Position numbers and translations under genes: made by a program. Source: an uncultured Bacillota bacterium (GTDB lineage Bacteria; Bacillota_I; Bacilli_A; Izemoplasmatales; UBA1188). From it: a stretch of DNA of 17,246 nucleotides. The stretch is taken from contig CALCVH010000020.1 of assembly GCA_937907585.1 (NCBI GenBank), forward strand, positions 1 to 17,246, written 5' to 3'. Under the pieces are notes generated by a model, which was given only the letters and a program-made list of their open reading frames with translations, did no database searches and was not told where the DNA came from. Shown here one piece after another: positions 1 to 6,437 of the stretch; the first letter of the stretch is position 1, and each line of letters begins with the position of its first letter.

Positions 1-1
1 T

Positions 2-223
2 AGACCAATGATGGGAGAATTCTTATTATATAAAGATGGAATCTTATTTGGTGGTATATATGATGATAGATTATTAATTAAAATTACAAAGAATAATAAG
101 AAATATAATATGGAGGAATCTATACCATATCCTGGTGCTAAGGCAATGTATTTAGTAAATGAAATAGATAATTCAATATTATTAAAAGAAATAATAGAAG
201 CAACACATAATGATTTAAAATAG
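2..223 (+). CDS. TfoX N-terminal-domain family protein, 3' part only
   Basis: The reading frame is open from the first complete codon of the window (Arg-Pro-Met-Met-Gly-Glu), so the gene starts before the window; the ATG codons at 8 and 11 are internal. The visible residues include R-P-M-M-G-E, a GGIYDDR segment and a YPGAKAMYLV segment, followed by a helix ending in ATHNDLK. This pattern is typical of small TfoX/Sxy N-terminal-domain proteins, where RPMMGEY, (F/Y)GGIYDDRxLVK and YPGAKxM are recurrent. In gamma-proteobacteria TfoX activates competence genes; in Firmicutes the stand-alone domain has no settled role. About 73 residues are visible, compared with about 100-110 for the usual single-domain protein, so the first 30 or so are missing. 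No strong terminator follows within 100 bases. Confidence 0.8.
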   Translation, partial: RPMMGEFLLYKDGILFGGIYDDRLLIKITKNNKKYNMEESIPYPGAKAMYLVNEIDNSILLKEIIEATHNDLK

Positions 224-248
224 CTAGGCTTATTTAAAAGCTTATTTC

Positions 249-296
249 TTCGCAAACGTGATAAAACAGGGTTGAAAACATATTCGCAAACGTGAT
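249..296. repeat. Pair of 14-bp direct repeats in the gap after the TfoX gene
   Basis: TTCGCAAACGTGAT occurs at 249-262 and again at 283-296, a period of 34 bp. The rest of the interval 224-460 shows no credible coding sequence and no clear terminator hairpin. The AAACGTG core recurs in the repeats upstream of the ATPase gene (687-767). Function unknown. Confidence 0.6.
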
Positions 297-460
297 GGTG
301 ATTCAGATGAGTGAAAAAATCTTGTGTGCTATATAAAAAATGAGAATAGAAGGTTTAGATTATTATTATCCTGTAGATAAACAAATAATGCTTTGATTTG
401 TCTCATAAAATGGTTTAATCAGTTGCTTATTGGCACCAAATCCATTAAATGTTATTTATA

Positions 461-502
461 AAAGAGGCTGAGAAACTATCTTAGTTTCTTAACAGCCCCT
501 TT
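461..502 (-). terminator. Long hairpin, probable minus-strand intrinsic terminator
   Basis: The outer arms 461-470 and 493-502 pair at 9 of 10 positions (AAAGAGGCTG against CAGCCCCTTT). The inner arms 472-478 and 482-488 pair perfectly (GAAACTA with TAGTTTC) around a TCT loop. Read on the minus strand, the hairpin is followed by a T-rich tail (CTCTTTTATAA); on the plus strand only three T follow. It therefore fits termination of minus-strand transcription from the HTH gene fragment at 528-650. It could also weakly terminate the TfoX gene on the plus strand. Confidence 0.65.
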
Positions 503-650
503 AAATGGATATAATTTTATTAATGAATTATTTTATTAAATCTTCTATAGAACAACCAAGCGTTTTTGAAAGAGAATATAGAGGTTCTGCTTGAGCTTTT
601 GAAATATCGGCAGTTCCTTGTTCATAAGATCTAATCGTACGAATTGGTAC
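500..650. repeat. Left copy of 151-bp direct repeat flanking the ATPase gene
   Basis: Bases 500-650 match 2216-2366 at 149 of 151 positions. The differences are G508 versus T2224 and G584 versus T2300. The repeat period is 1716 bp. The left boundary touches the base of the hairpin at 461-502; the right boundary ends in GGTAC. Confidence 0.95.
528..650 (-). pseudogene. 3' fragment of an Xre-type HTH gene (duplicate of 2244-2366)
   Basis: On the minus strand this segment encodes the last 41 codons of the HTH protein found intact at 2244-2855, starting at VPIRTIRSYEQG and ending with the same stop codon. One substitution changes Thr186 of the intact protein to Pro. Upstream of 650 the frame continues for only about ten unrelated codons before a stop at 681-683, with no start signal, so this is a gene fragment. 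The terminator-like hairpin at 461-502 lies 25 bases beyond its stop, which suggests this is the original 3' end of the HTH gene. Confidence 0.85.
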
Positions 651-686
651 TGATGCTACACAAGTGCAAATTAATATAGATTAAAT

Positions 687-767
687 GTTAAAACGTGTAA
701 AAGAATGAAGATAAAGGTTTGAAAAACGTGTAAATTTTATTGAAAAACGTTTGAAAAACGTGTAAAA
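687..767 (+). repeat. Cluster of AAACGT-containing short repeats before the ATPase gene
   Basis: TTTGAAAAACGTGTAAA occurs at 718-734 and again at about 751-766 (preceded by T750). A shorter TTGAAAAACGT copy lies at 740-750, and a related GTTAAAACGTGTAAAA at 687-702. The last copies overlap the candidate ATPase promoter. The copies are too few and irregularly spaced for CRISPR, and there is no spacer-repeat alternation. Confidence 0.7.
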
Positions 768-768
768 T
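740..768 (+). promoter_or_regulatory. Candidate sigma-A promoter for the ATPase gene
   Basis: TTGAAA (740-745) is followed after 17 bp by TAAAAT (763-768), each one base from consensus. Transcription would begin near 775, right at the Shine-Dalgarno GGAG (775-778), giving an unusually short leader. The boxes are built from the local repeats, so the match could be fortuitous. Confidence 0.35.
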
Positions 769-787
769 ATATTTGGAGATGGTTCAT

Positions 788-2128
788 ATGTTCAAAAGAA
801 AAATAATGAATGAAATAATAAGGTGGGAAGACTCGCTTAAAATAAAAAAAAGAGCTTTACTAATTAAGGGGTTAAGACAGGTTGGGAAGACAACTATAGT
901 TAAGCAATATTGCAAAGAAAAATATAATAATGTTGTTTATATTAATTTTATGGATAATGCATCATTGAAAAAAATATTTGACAATGATTTGGTAGTAAAT
1001 GACATAGTTAGAGATTTATCAGCAGCAATACCTAGTGCAAAATTCGTTCCTAATAAAACTGTTATTATTTTTGATGAACTACAGGAGTGTGCTAATGCAA
1101 GATCTGCCATTAAACCTTTTATGATTGATGGACGATTTGATATTGTTGCAACAGGTTCTCTTATAGGTTTAAGAGGGTACAATAAAAAGAAATCAAAGGG
1201 AGTGCCAACAGGTTTTGAATACACTATAACAATGTACCCTATGGATTTTGAAGAATATTTATATGCTAAAGGAATTAGTGAAGATTTATTAGAATATATA
1301 AGAAACTGTTTCTTAAAAAAAGAAAAAGTTAGCGAATCAATTAATTCATCTTTTATGAAATATTTTAAAGAGTACTTATGCGTGGGTGGAATGCCTGATG
1401 TGGTTGATTTATTTTTGAAAACTAGTGACCTGAATCAGGTCTATGATTTACAAAGAATTATTTTAGAACAGTATAAGGATGATTTTGGAAAACATCTAGA
1501 TAAAAACGAGGAAGAAACAATAAATAAAATTGAATTGGCAAGAATTATGAGTGTATACAATTCAATCCCTTATCAGTTGGCTAAAGAAAATAAGAAGTTT
1601 AAATATAGTGAGATTGCTAAAAACGCAAGAGCAAGAGAATATTATGATTCAATTATATGGCTAAAAGAATTTGGATTAATAAATATATGTAATAATCTTT
1701 CCAACCTTGAATTACCATTAGATGCATACAAAGTAGATGATGAATTTAAAATATATGTCGCTGATACAGGCTTGTTTGTAGCAATGCTAGAAAAGGGAAC
1801 AACTAATAATATTTTAAATGGCGATTTAAAAATTTATAAAGGCGCTATATTTGAAAATATAATTGCGGATGCATTTTCAAAAACAGGAAAGAATCTATAC
1901 TATTATAGTGAAACTAGAGGATTAGAAATAGATTTCGTTTCTAAGTACGATAATGAATTGACAATGATTGAGGTCAAGGCTAGAAATGGGAATGCAAAAT
2001 CATTAAAAGAAATATTAATTAGCGAAAAATATAATGTAAATAAAGCATATAAATTAATTGATGGCAATATATCAATCAAAGATAAGGTTATAACAATTCC
2101 GTTGTATATGGCTTATTTAATAAATTAA
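788..2128 (+). CDS. AAA+ ATPase with DUF4143 / PD-(D/E)XK-like C-terminal domain
   Basis: This 446-residue protein has an N-terminal AAA+ ATPase domain. It shows a Walker A (G28-LRQV-G33-K34-T35), a Walker B (VIIFDE, 92-97) and an ATGS segment at 121-124 typical of this family's sensor region. The C-terminal DUF4143 part contains the sequence VADTGLFVAML and then E380-x-D382 and E395-x-K397, spaced like a PD-(D/E)XK nuclease core. These proteins are common, often multi-copy, in anaerobes; their cellular role is not established. ATG 788 is chosen over the upstream TTG 773 because GGAG at 775-778 is ideally placed for it. The gene stands alone between two copies of a 151-bp repeat derived from the neighbouring HTH gene, which suggests it arrived as a cassette. 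No good terminator follows. Confidence 0.9.
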   Translation: MFKRKIMNEIIRWEDSLKIKKRALLIKGLRQVGKTTIVKQYCKEKYNNVVYINFMDNASLKKIFDNDLVVNDIVRDLSAAIPSAKFVPNKTVIIFDELQECANARSAIKPFMIDGRFDIVATGSLIGLRGYNKKKSKGVPTGFEYTITMYPMDFEEYLYAKGISEDLLEYIRNCFLKKEKVSESINSSFMKYFKEYLCVGGMPDVVDLFLKTSDLNQVYDLQRIILEQYKDDFGKHLDKNEEETINKIELARIMSVYNSIPYQLAKENKKFKYSEIAKNARAREYYDSIIWLKEFGLINICNNLSNLELPLDAYKVDDEFKIYVADTGLFVAMLEKGTTNNILNGDLKIYKGAIFENIIADAFSKTGKNLYYYSETRGLEIDFVSKYDNELTMIEVKARNGNAKSLKEILISEKYNVNKAYKLIDGNISIKDKVITIPLYMAYLIN

Positions 2129-2215
2129 AATTGGTGTATTTTTTTGTATGAATAAAACAAAAAACAGACCAGTTAAAAAAGCGATAATAGAAAATAATAA
2201 GGAAACGCAACTCTT

Positions 2216-2366
2216 TTTAAATGTATATAATTTTATTAATGAATTATTTTATTAAATCTTCTATAGAACAACCAAGCGTTTTTGAAAGAGAATATAGAGT
2301 TTCTGCTTGAGCTTTTGAAATATCGGCAGTTCCTTGTTCATAAGATCTAATCGTACGAATTGGTAC
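2216..2366. repeat. Right copy of 151-bp direct repeat flanking the ATPase gene
   Basis: This is the partner of 500-650. It includes the 3' end of the intact minus-strand HTH gene and 28 bases beyond its stop codon. Unlike the left copy it is not followed, on the minus strand, by the terminator-like hairpin. Confidence 0.95.
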
Positions 2367-2855
2367 GTCAGATAAAACTGAAAGTTCTTTTTGACTTAAC
2401 ATTTTTTGTTTTCGAAATTCCTTTAGTTTTGAGACGAATGATATTCTTTCTTTAAACAATTCAATGATTTTTGATATATCCATCTCATGATATGGAAAAT
2501 ACTCGTTTATCAATTTACTGCATGGATAAACGGAAAGCAACAATTTATATGGTTTATTTAAATACCATTGAGCGTAAGCAAGAACGTATCCCACCCAATA
2601 TTCAGGAGAGGCAAAGTCACTTGTTTCAATTTCCCTTGGTTCTTTATTTAATAGAATGGCTAATAACTCGTTAGATGATTTTCCTAAAACATAAATAGGA
2701 TCAGCATTTTCAAACGCTTTACAGACGTGAGAAGAAGTAAACATTTTAGCAAAATCATCTATATTAATGCTTTCTGTCAAAACGGCTAGCTCAAACATCT
2801 CAGCGAGTTTTGATTGAATTGTTGAGAGATATTCTTTATTGTATGCGTGGATCAT
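2244..2855 (-). CDS. Xre-type HTH protein, probable antitoxin/repressor of the DUF3990 module
   Basis: The protein has 203 residues. Residues 1-140 form a helical domain I cannot assign with certainty; it resembles the N-terminal parts of HTH antitoxins paired with DUF3990 proteins. Residues 144-203 form a canonical Cro/C1 HTH: LKEFRKQKMLSQKELSVLSD, then VPIRTIRSYEQG, then a closing IEDLIK. The start is ATG at 2855, with AAGGA about ten bases upstream; a TTG nine bases earlier sits too close to that ribosome site. The gene overlaps the 3' end of the upstream toxin-like gene by 20 bp, indicating translational coupling. It probably neutralises the DUF3990 protein and represses the shared promoter; that is inference from architecture. 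Its last 41 codons are duplicated at 528-650. Confidence 0.85.
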   Translation of the reverse strand: MIHAYNKEYLSTIQSKLAEMFELAVLTESINIDDFAKMFTSSHVCKAFENADPIYVLGKSSNELLAILLNKEPREIETSDFASPEYWVGYVLAYAQWYLNKPYKLLLSVYPCSKLINEYFPYHEMDISKIIELFKERISFVSKLKEFRKQKMLSQKELSVLSDVPIRTIRSYEQGTADISKAQAETLYSLSKTLGCSIEDLIK

Positions 2856-3516
2856 TAGGATCAATTCCTTTCATTATATCGTTAAGGTATAAATCGTCTA
2901 TAGAGGGTGTTCCGCGACGATTCATTAAAAATTCTTTTCGTGCATTTTCGTTTCTTTCTAATCTTAAAAGATAGTAGGTTTTCGAGTCTGCCTTTTCATA
3001 TCCTAAAAAAGTGATTTGTTGAAAAGCTTTTTTAGATATAAGCACTATTTGTTCGCCTAGATCACCTAATCGTAAAGCTTCCGACAATCGTTTAACAGAA
3101 ATTGTATTATTAAGAAAATTTTCAGCATAAGCAAAATAAGAATCGTCTGCTCTATAACCTTTAATGATATCGTATTGATCAATCTGAATATTAAAATGTT
3201 CAATTAAGTATTTCTTACCCATTTTAGAAATATCGCTTTTTAAATTGAAAACTCTGTTTTGTAAAAGAATAGTAATCCAATGTAAAACTGTTGCGTTTTT
3301 TGAAAGATCAAGAATTTTAAGATTCGAAAGATCAAGAGAATACTTGTTTGCAAAACCATCTTTTGCATCGCTTACTGCCCATTCTTTAGCAAGCTCAAGA
3401 GATTCAGTACAATAAAATCCTCGGCCATAATCATTATTCAATTTTCCAGCTTCATACTTTGGATTTTCAATTATAGATACAGATCCATGATAGATAATAA
3501 GATTTTTCGTTTTCAT
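2836..3516 (-). CDS. DUF3990 family, ADP-ribosyltransferase-like toxin candidate
   Basis: This 226-residue protein begins LIIYHGSV, with His10-Gly11. It continues with NDYGRGFYCT (28-37), a helix LAKEWA, a segment DIIKGYRADDSYF (116-128) and GEQIVLISKKAF (154-165). YHGS near the N-terminus, then D(F/Y)GRGFY, is the hallmark of DUF3990, whose fold is related to ADP-ribosyltransferases. His10, Tyr35 and Glu155 are plausible H-Y-E-type positions, but this assignment is mine. The start ATG at 3516 has AAAGGA ten bases upstream and its own promoter. It is the first gene of a two-gene minus-strand operon with the overlapping Xre protein, the order seen in many Firmicutes modules of this kind. The likely role is modification of a host target under stress or phage attack; the target is unknown. 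Confidence 0.8.
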   Translation of the reverse strand: MKTKNLIIYHGSVSIIENPKYEAGKLNNDYGRGFYCTESLELAKEWAVSDAKDGFANKYSLDLSNLKILDLSKNATVLHWITILLQNRVFNLKSDISKMGKKYLIEHFNIQIDQYDIIKGYRADDSYFAYAENFLNNTISVKRLSEALRLGDLGEQIVLISKKAFQQITFLGYEKADSKTYYLLRLERNENARKEFLMNRRGTPSIDDLYLNDIMKGIDPNDPRIQ

Positions 3517-3540
3517 AATTATTAAATCCTTTACACATCT

Positions 3541-3568
3541 ATTATAACATTACAATGTCATAATACAA
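3541..3568 (-). promoter_or_regulatory. Promoter of the DUF3990-Xre operon
   Basis: On the minus strand TTGTAT (3568-3563) is followed after 16 bp by a perfect TATAAT (3546-3541). A good AAAGGA ribosome site (3532-3527) and the ATG at 3516 follow. Confidence 0.65.
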
Positions 3569-3591
3569 ATAAAAAAATCACATTGTGATGT
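3547..3591. promoter_or_regulatory. Two candidate operators in the toxin-antitoxin promoter
   Basis: ACATTACAATGT (3547-3558) lies between the -35 and -10 boxes. ACATTGTGATGT (3580-3591) lies just upstream of the -35. Both have ACAT and ATGT half-sites around four bases, and their centres are 33 bp apart, about three helical turns. The distal site sits within the palindrome ATCACATTGTGAT (3577-3589), flanked by A and T runs, so it could alternatively be a small terminator. Autorepression by the Xre protein is inferred. Confidence 0.5.
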
Positions 3592-3620
3592 TATTTTTTT
3601 AAGAAAATTGGACTTTCAAC

Positions 3621-3905
3621 CTATTTATTATTGTTTGAAACGAAATAATTACTAATCATTTTATTAACTTGTTTATGACTATATAGTAAACTTAATACAA
3701 ATAGGGAAAAAGGGAAAACGTATTCCCGGAAAACGTATTCCCTAAAAGATGAGATGATATAAAACGAAATATTTTCAGAGAATAATAGAACTATCGTGGA
3801 TAAAAAAAGAGAAATATATCTATTTGGTGCTTCTTGATTCGATAAAGATTTGTTAAGTGTTTGTGATAATAGTCTTAATCTCATAGATTTGAATATAATG
3901 TTCAA
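3621..3905 (-). CDS. Doubtful small hydrophobic open frame
   Basis: This frame encodes up to 94 residues with two hydrophobic stretches (about residues 30-55 and 63-76), as a small membrane protein or a relic of one might. Against it, the only start at the full length is TTG at 3905, there is no recognisable ribosome site for it or for the ATG at 3884, and the middle of the frame (REYVFREYVF) is produced by a tandem 15-bp repeat. I do not recognise a family. It is listed because no other gene occupies this interval. It may be a decayed gene or non-coding. Confidence 0.2.
   Translation of the reverse strand: MNIIFKSMRLRLLSQTLNKSLSNQEAPNRYISLFLSTIVLLFSENISFYIISSFREYVFREYVFPFSLFVLSLLYSHKQVNKMISNYFVSNNNK
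3712..3742. repeat. Tandem 15-bp quasi-palindromic repeat
   Basis: GGAAAACGTATTCCC occurs twice back to back (3713-3727 and 3728-3742), preceded by an extra G at 3712. Each unit is nearly self-complementary: GGAA and TTCC surround a central ACGT. It is preceded by a shorter AGGGAAAA iteration at 3703-3710. Confidence 0.85.
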
Positions 3906-3992
3906 TAATGAAAATAATTGAAATTATAATAGTCGTTCTAAATTGAAGGATTATTAGATGGGATTAATAAACAACAAAATTAAAAAATTTTA

Positions 3993-4011
3993 ATATTGTT
4001 ATAAACAATAT
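3993..4011. promoter_or_regulatory. Candidate operator of the hydrogenase operon
   Basis: ATATTGTTATAAACAATAT is a perfect inverted repeat with 8-bp arms around ATA, overlapping the -35 box. It is reminiscent of redox-regulator sites, but the arm spacing does not match the canonical Rex site (TTGTTAA-N4-TTAACAA) or the CRP-type site found at 8875-8890. The responsible protein is unknown. Confidence 0.5.
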
Positions 4012-4024
4012 AAAATGATACAAT
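3996..4024 (+). promoter_or_regulatory. Promoter of the hydCBA operon
   Basis: TTGTTA (3996-4001) is followed after 17 bp by TACAAT (4019-4024). An AT-rich palindrome (ATTAAAA-AA-TTTTAAT, 3979-3994) lies directly upstream and could act as an UP element. The predicted start is near 4031. Confidence 0.65.
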
Positions 4025-4058
4025 AATCTTTGGTGATATTTTAAATATGGAGAGTATT

Positions 4059-4547
4059 ATGGGAAAATTAAACAAAACTGCAGAATCTCATATCATTGAG
4101 ATAGTAGAAAGGTACAAGAATGAAAAAACACCTTTAATGTTAATTCTAAGTGATATCCAAAACGAATATGGATATATTCCACTAGAAGTACAAGAATTAG
4201 TTTCAGCTAAAACAGGTATTCCTGTTGCGGAAATATATGGTGTTGTAACATTCTATTCTTACTTTTCTTTAAAACCAAAAGGAAAATATGTTATTGGTGT
4301 TTGCTTAGGAACAGCTTGTTATGTAAAGGGATCACAACAAATCATCGATAAGTTCCAAGAATTATTAAAGATTAAACCAGGCGAAACTTCTGAAGACGGA
4401 TTATTCACATTAGATGCGCTTCGTTGTATCGGTGCATGTGGTATCGCTCCAGCGGTAACAATTAATGGAAAAGTATATTCAAAAATGACTGTCGATCAAG
4501 TTTCTAAGATCGTAGATTCATATAAACAGGAGGCTCAAAATGTTTAA
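4059..4547 (+). CDS. hydC: [FeFe] hydrogenase gamma subunit, NuoE-like [2Fe-2S] protein
   Basis: This is a 162-residue thioredoxin-fold [2Fe-2S] ferredoxin of the NuoE/HydC/HndA type. An N-terminal helical part (with LILSDIQNEYGYIP and TGIPVAEIYGVVTFYSYF) precedes the cluster domain. The four ligands are Cys82 and Cys87 (CLGTAC) and Cys123 and Cys127 (CIGAC), numbered from ATG 4059. That start is preferred over the in-frame ATG at 4047 because GGAG (4049-4052) is six bases upstream of it. The subunit passes electrons between the flavin subunit and the rest of the soluble hydrogenase complex. Its stop overlaps the next gene by eight bases, showing translational coupling with hydB. Confidence 0.93.
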   Translation: MGKLNKTAESHIIEIVERYKNEKTPLMLILSDIQNEYGYIPLEVQELVSAKTGIPVAEIYGVVTFYSYFSLKPKGKYVIGVCLGTACYVKGSQQIIDKFQELLKIKPGETSEDGLFTLDALRCIGACGIAPAVTINGKVYSKMTVDQVSKIVDSYKQEAQNV

Positions 4548-6423
4548 TAGTTTTGAAGAATTTGATAAGAAGAGCCAACATTGCGTTGAATGTATTAATA
4601 AGAAATTTAATGGCGAAGATGGTAAAAGACACATTTTAGTATGTGGTGGTACAGGATGTTTATCATCTCAATCAATGGACATCATTGAAAGATTCGAAAA
4701 ATTAATCGAAGAAAAACAACTTCAAGATAAAGTTACCGTTAATAAAGTTGGTTGTTTCGGTTTCTGTTCACAAGGTCCATTCGTTAAAATCTTCCCTGAA
4801 GATACATTATATAGAATGGTTAAAGTAGAAGACACTGATGAAATCATTGAAAAAGATATTATTGGTGGAGAAATAGTAGAAAGATTATTATATATTGATC
4901 CACAAACTAAAGAAAAAGTTACAAAACAAGATGACATTACTTTCTACAAAAAACAAGTTAGAATTGCATTACATGGATGTGGTGCAATCAACCCTGAAAA
5001 GATAGAAGAAACATTAGGCGTTGGTTCATTTAAAGGCTTAGAAAGAGCTTTAAAAATGGATAGAGCTGACGTTATTAAAGAGATTTTAGATTCAGGTTTA
5101 AGAGGCAGAGGCGGAGGAGGATTCCCTACTGGCCGTAAATGGCAATTCGCATACGCTCAACAAGCTGATGAAAAATATGTTGTATGTAATGGTGATGAAG
5201 GCGATCCAGGAGCATTCATGGATAGATCTATCCTTGAAGGTAACCCAATCGCAGTTATAGAAGGTATGATGATAGCTGGTTACGCTATCGGTGCACAAAA
5301 TGGTTATTTCTATGTTCGTGCTGAATACCCAATCGCTGTAAATAGACTCAGAATCGCTATTAAACAAGCTGAAGAATTAGGCTTAATTGGCGATAACATC
5401 ATGGGAACTGATTTCTCATTCAGAGTACACCTAAGATTAGGCGCTGGTGCGTTCGTATGCGGTGAAGAAACAGCTCTACTTAACTCAATTGAAGGACAAC
5501 GTGGTATGCCTCGTCCTCGTCCACCATTCCCAGCTGTTAAAGGTTTATGGGGTAAACCAACAATCATCAATAACGTTGAAACTTTAGCGACTGTTCCATA
5601 TATCTTAAGAGAAGGCGCTCAAAAATTCGCTAGTTATGGAACTGAAAAATCTAAAGGTACTAAAGTATTTGCTCTTGGTGGAAAAGTTAACAATGTCGGA
5701 TTAGTTGAAGTTCCAATGGGAACAACTCTAAGAGAATTAATTTATGACATTGGTGGTGGAATCCCTAATGGAAAGAAATTCAAAGCTATTCAAACTGGTG
5801 GTCCATCAGGAGGATGCTTAACTGTTGATGACTTAGATACTGAAATCGATTACGATAACTTAATCGCTAGTGGATCAATGATGGGTTCAGGTGGCGCTAT
5901 CGTTATGGATGAAGATAACTGTATGGTAGACGTAGCTAAATTCTATATGGAATTTATCTGTGATGAATCATGTGGTAAATGTTCTCCATGCCGTATAGGA
6001 ACTAAGAGAATGCTTGAAATCTTAACAAAGATTACAGAAGGCAAAGGCACAATGCAAGACCTTGATGACTTACAAGAATTAGCAGAAGCCGTTAAAGCAA
6101 ACTCACTTTGTGGCTTAGGACAAACTGCGGCTAACCCAATCGTATCAACAATGAGCAAATTCAAAGATGAATACATCGCTCATATCGTTGATAAGAAGTG
6201 TCCAGCTCACGTATGTAAGAACTTAATGGAATATGTAATCGATAAAGAAAAATGTATCGGTTGTGGAATGTGCGCTAGAAACTGTCCAGTTAGTACAATC
6301 AGTAGAACTGATTATATTGCACCAGGACATAAACTCGCATCTATGGAAATTGATCCAAGCAAATGTATTAAATGTGGTATGTGCCAATCTGTATGTAAAT
6401 TTGGCGCTGTATCAAAGAGATAA
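4540..6423 (+). CDS. hydB: NADH-binding flavoprotein subunit of [FeFe] hydrogenase, NuoF-like
   Basis: This is a 627-residue HydB/HndC-type subunit. Domains in order: a thioredoxin-like [2Fe-2S] domain (Cys35, 40, 72, 76); the NuoF core with glycine-rich FMN/NADH segments GLRGRGGGGFPTGRKW (186-201) and NGDEGDPGAF (217-226); an SLBB-type region; a [4Fe-4S] site (Cys478, 481, 484 and 524); and a C-terminal 2x[4Fe-4S] ferredoxin (Cys572/575/578/582 and 609/612/615/619). The fused N-terminal and C-terminal cluster domains distinguish it from respiratory NuoF and are typical of electron-bifurcating, cytoplasmic trimeric hydrogenases. It exchanges electrons with NAD(H) and feeds HydA. AGGAGG lies six bases before the ATG. 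All expected cluster ligands are present, so it appears functional. Confidence 0.95.
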   Translation: MFNSFEEFDKKSQHCVECINKKFNGEDGKRHILVCGGTGCLSSQSMDIIERFEKLIEEKQLQDKVTVNKVGCFGFCSQGPFVKIFPEDTLYRMVKVEDTDEIIEKDIIGGEIVERLLYIDPQTKEKVTKQDDITFYKKQVRIALHGCGAINPEKIEETLGVGSFKGLERALKMDRADVIKEILDSGLRGRGGGGFPTGRKWQFAYAQQADEKYVVCNGDEGDPGAFMDRSILEGNPIAVIEGMMIAGYAIGAQNGYFYVRAEYPIAVNRLRIAIKQAEELGLIGDNIMGTDFSFRVHLRLGAGAFVCGEETALLNSIEGQRGMPRPRPPFPAVKGLWGKPTIINNVETLATVPYILREGAQKFASYGTEKSKGTKVFALGGKVNNVGLVEVPMGTTLRELIYDIGGGIPNGKKFKAIQTGGPSGGCLTVDDLDTEIDYDNLIASGSMMGSGGAIVMDEDNCMVDVAKFYMEFICDESCGKCSPCRIGTKRMLEILTKITEGKGTMQDLDDLQELAEAVKANSLCGLGQTAANPIVSTMSKFKDEYIAHIVDKKCPAHVCKNLMEYVIDKEKCIGCGMCARNCPVSTISRTDYIAPGHKLASMEIDPSKCIKCGMCQSVCKFGAVSKR

Positions 6424-6437
6424 TGGAGGAATTATAA

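Noticed and set aside
687..767. Possible CRISPR-like array
   Set aside because: Repeats are about 11-17 bp, irregularly spaced, partly adjacent, with no unique spacers of constant length and no cas genes.
937..1224. Minus-strand open frame opposite the ATPase gene
   Set aside because: It lies wholly within the conserved Walker A/B region of the ATPase gene in another frame, with no family features; a shadow frame.
2139..2164. T-run and A-run hairpin after the ATPase gene as a terminator
   Set aside because: The stem is almost only A-T pairs with a nine-base loop and no T run follows on the plus strand.
3577..3589. ATCACATTGTGAT as a CRP-type site
   Set aside because: The half-sites face each other with one central base, unlike the TGTGA-N6-TCACA site read by the encoded CRP-family protein; it fits better as an Xre operator or small hairpin.
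3993..4011. Canonical Rex operator
   Set aside because: Arms are separated by three bases only; the canonical TTGTTAA-N4-TTAACAA arrangement is not present, so I call it an unassigned operator candidate.
5310..5570. Minus-strand open frames opposite hydB and hydA
   Set aside because: Several such frames exist across 4722-7957, all antisense to clearly conserved hydrogenase coding sequence and without ribosome sites.
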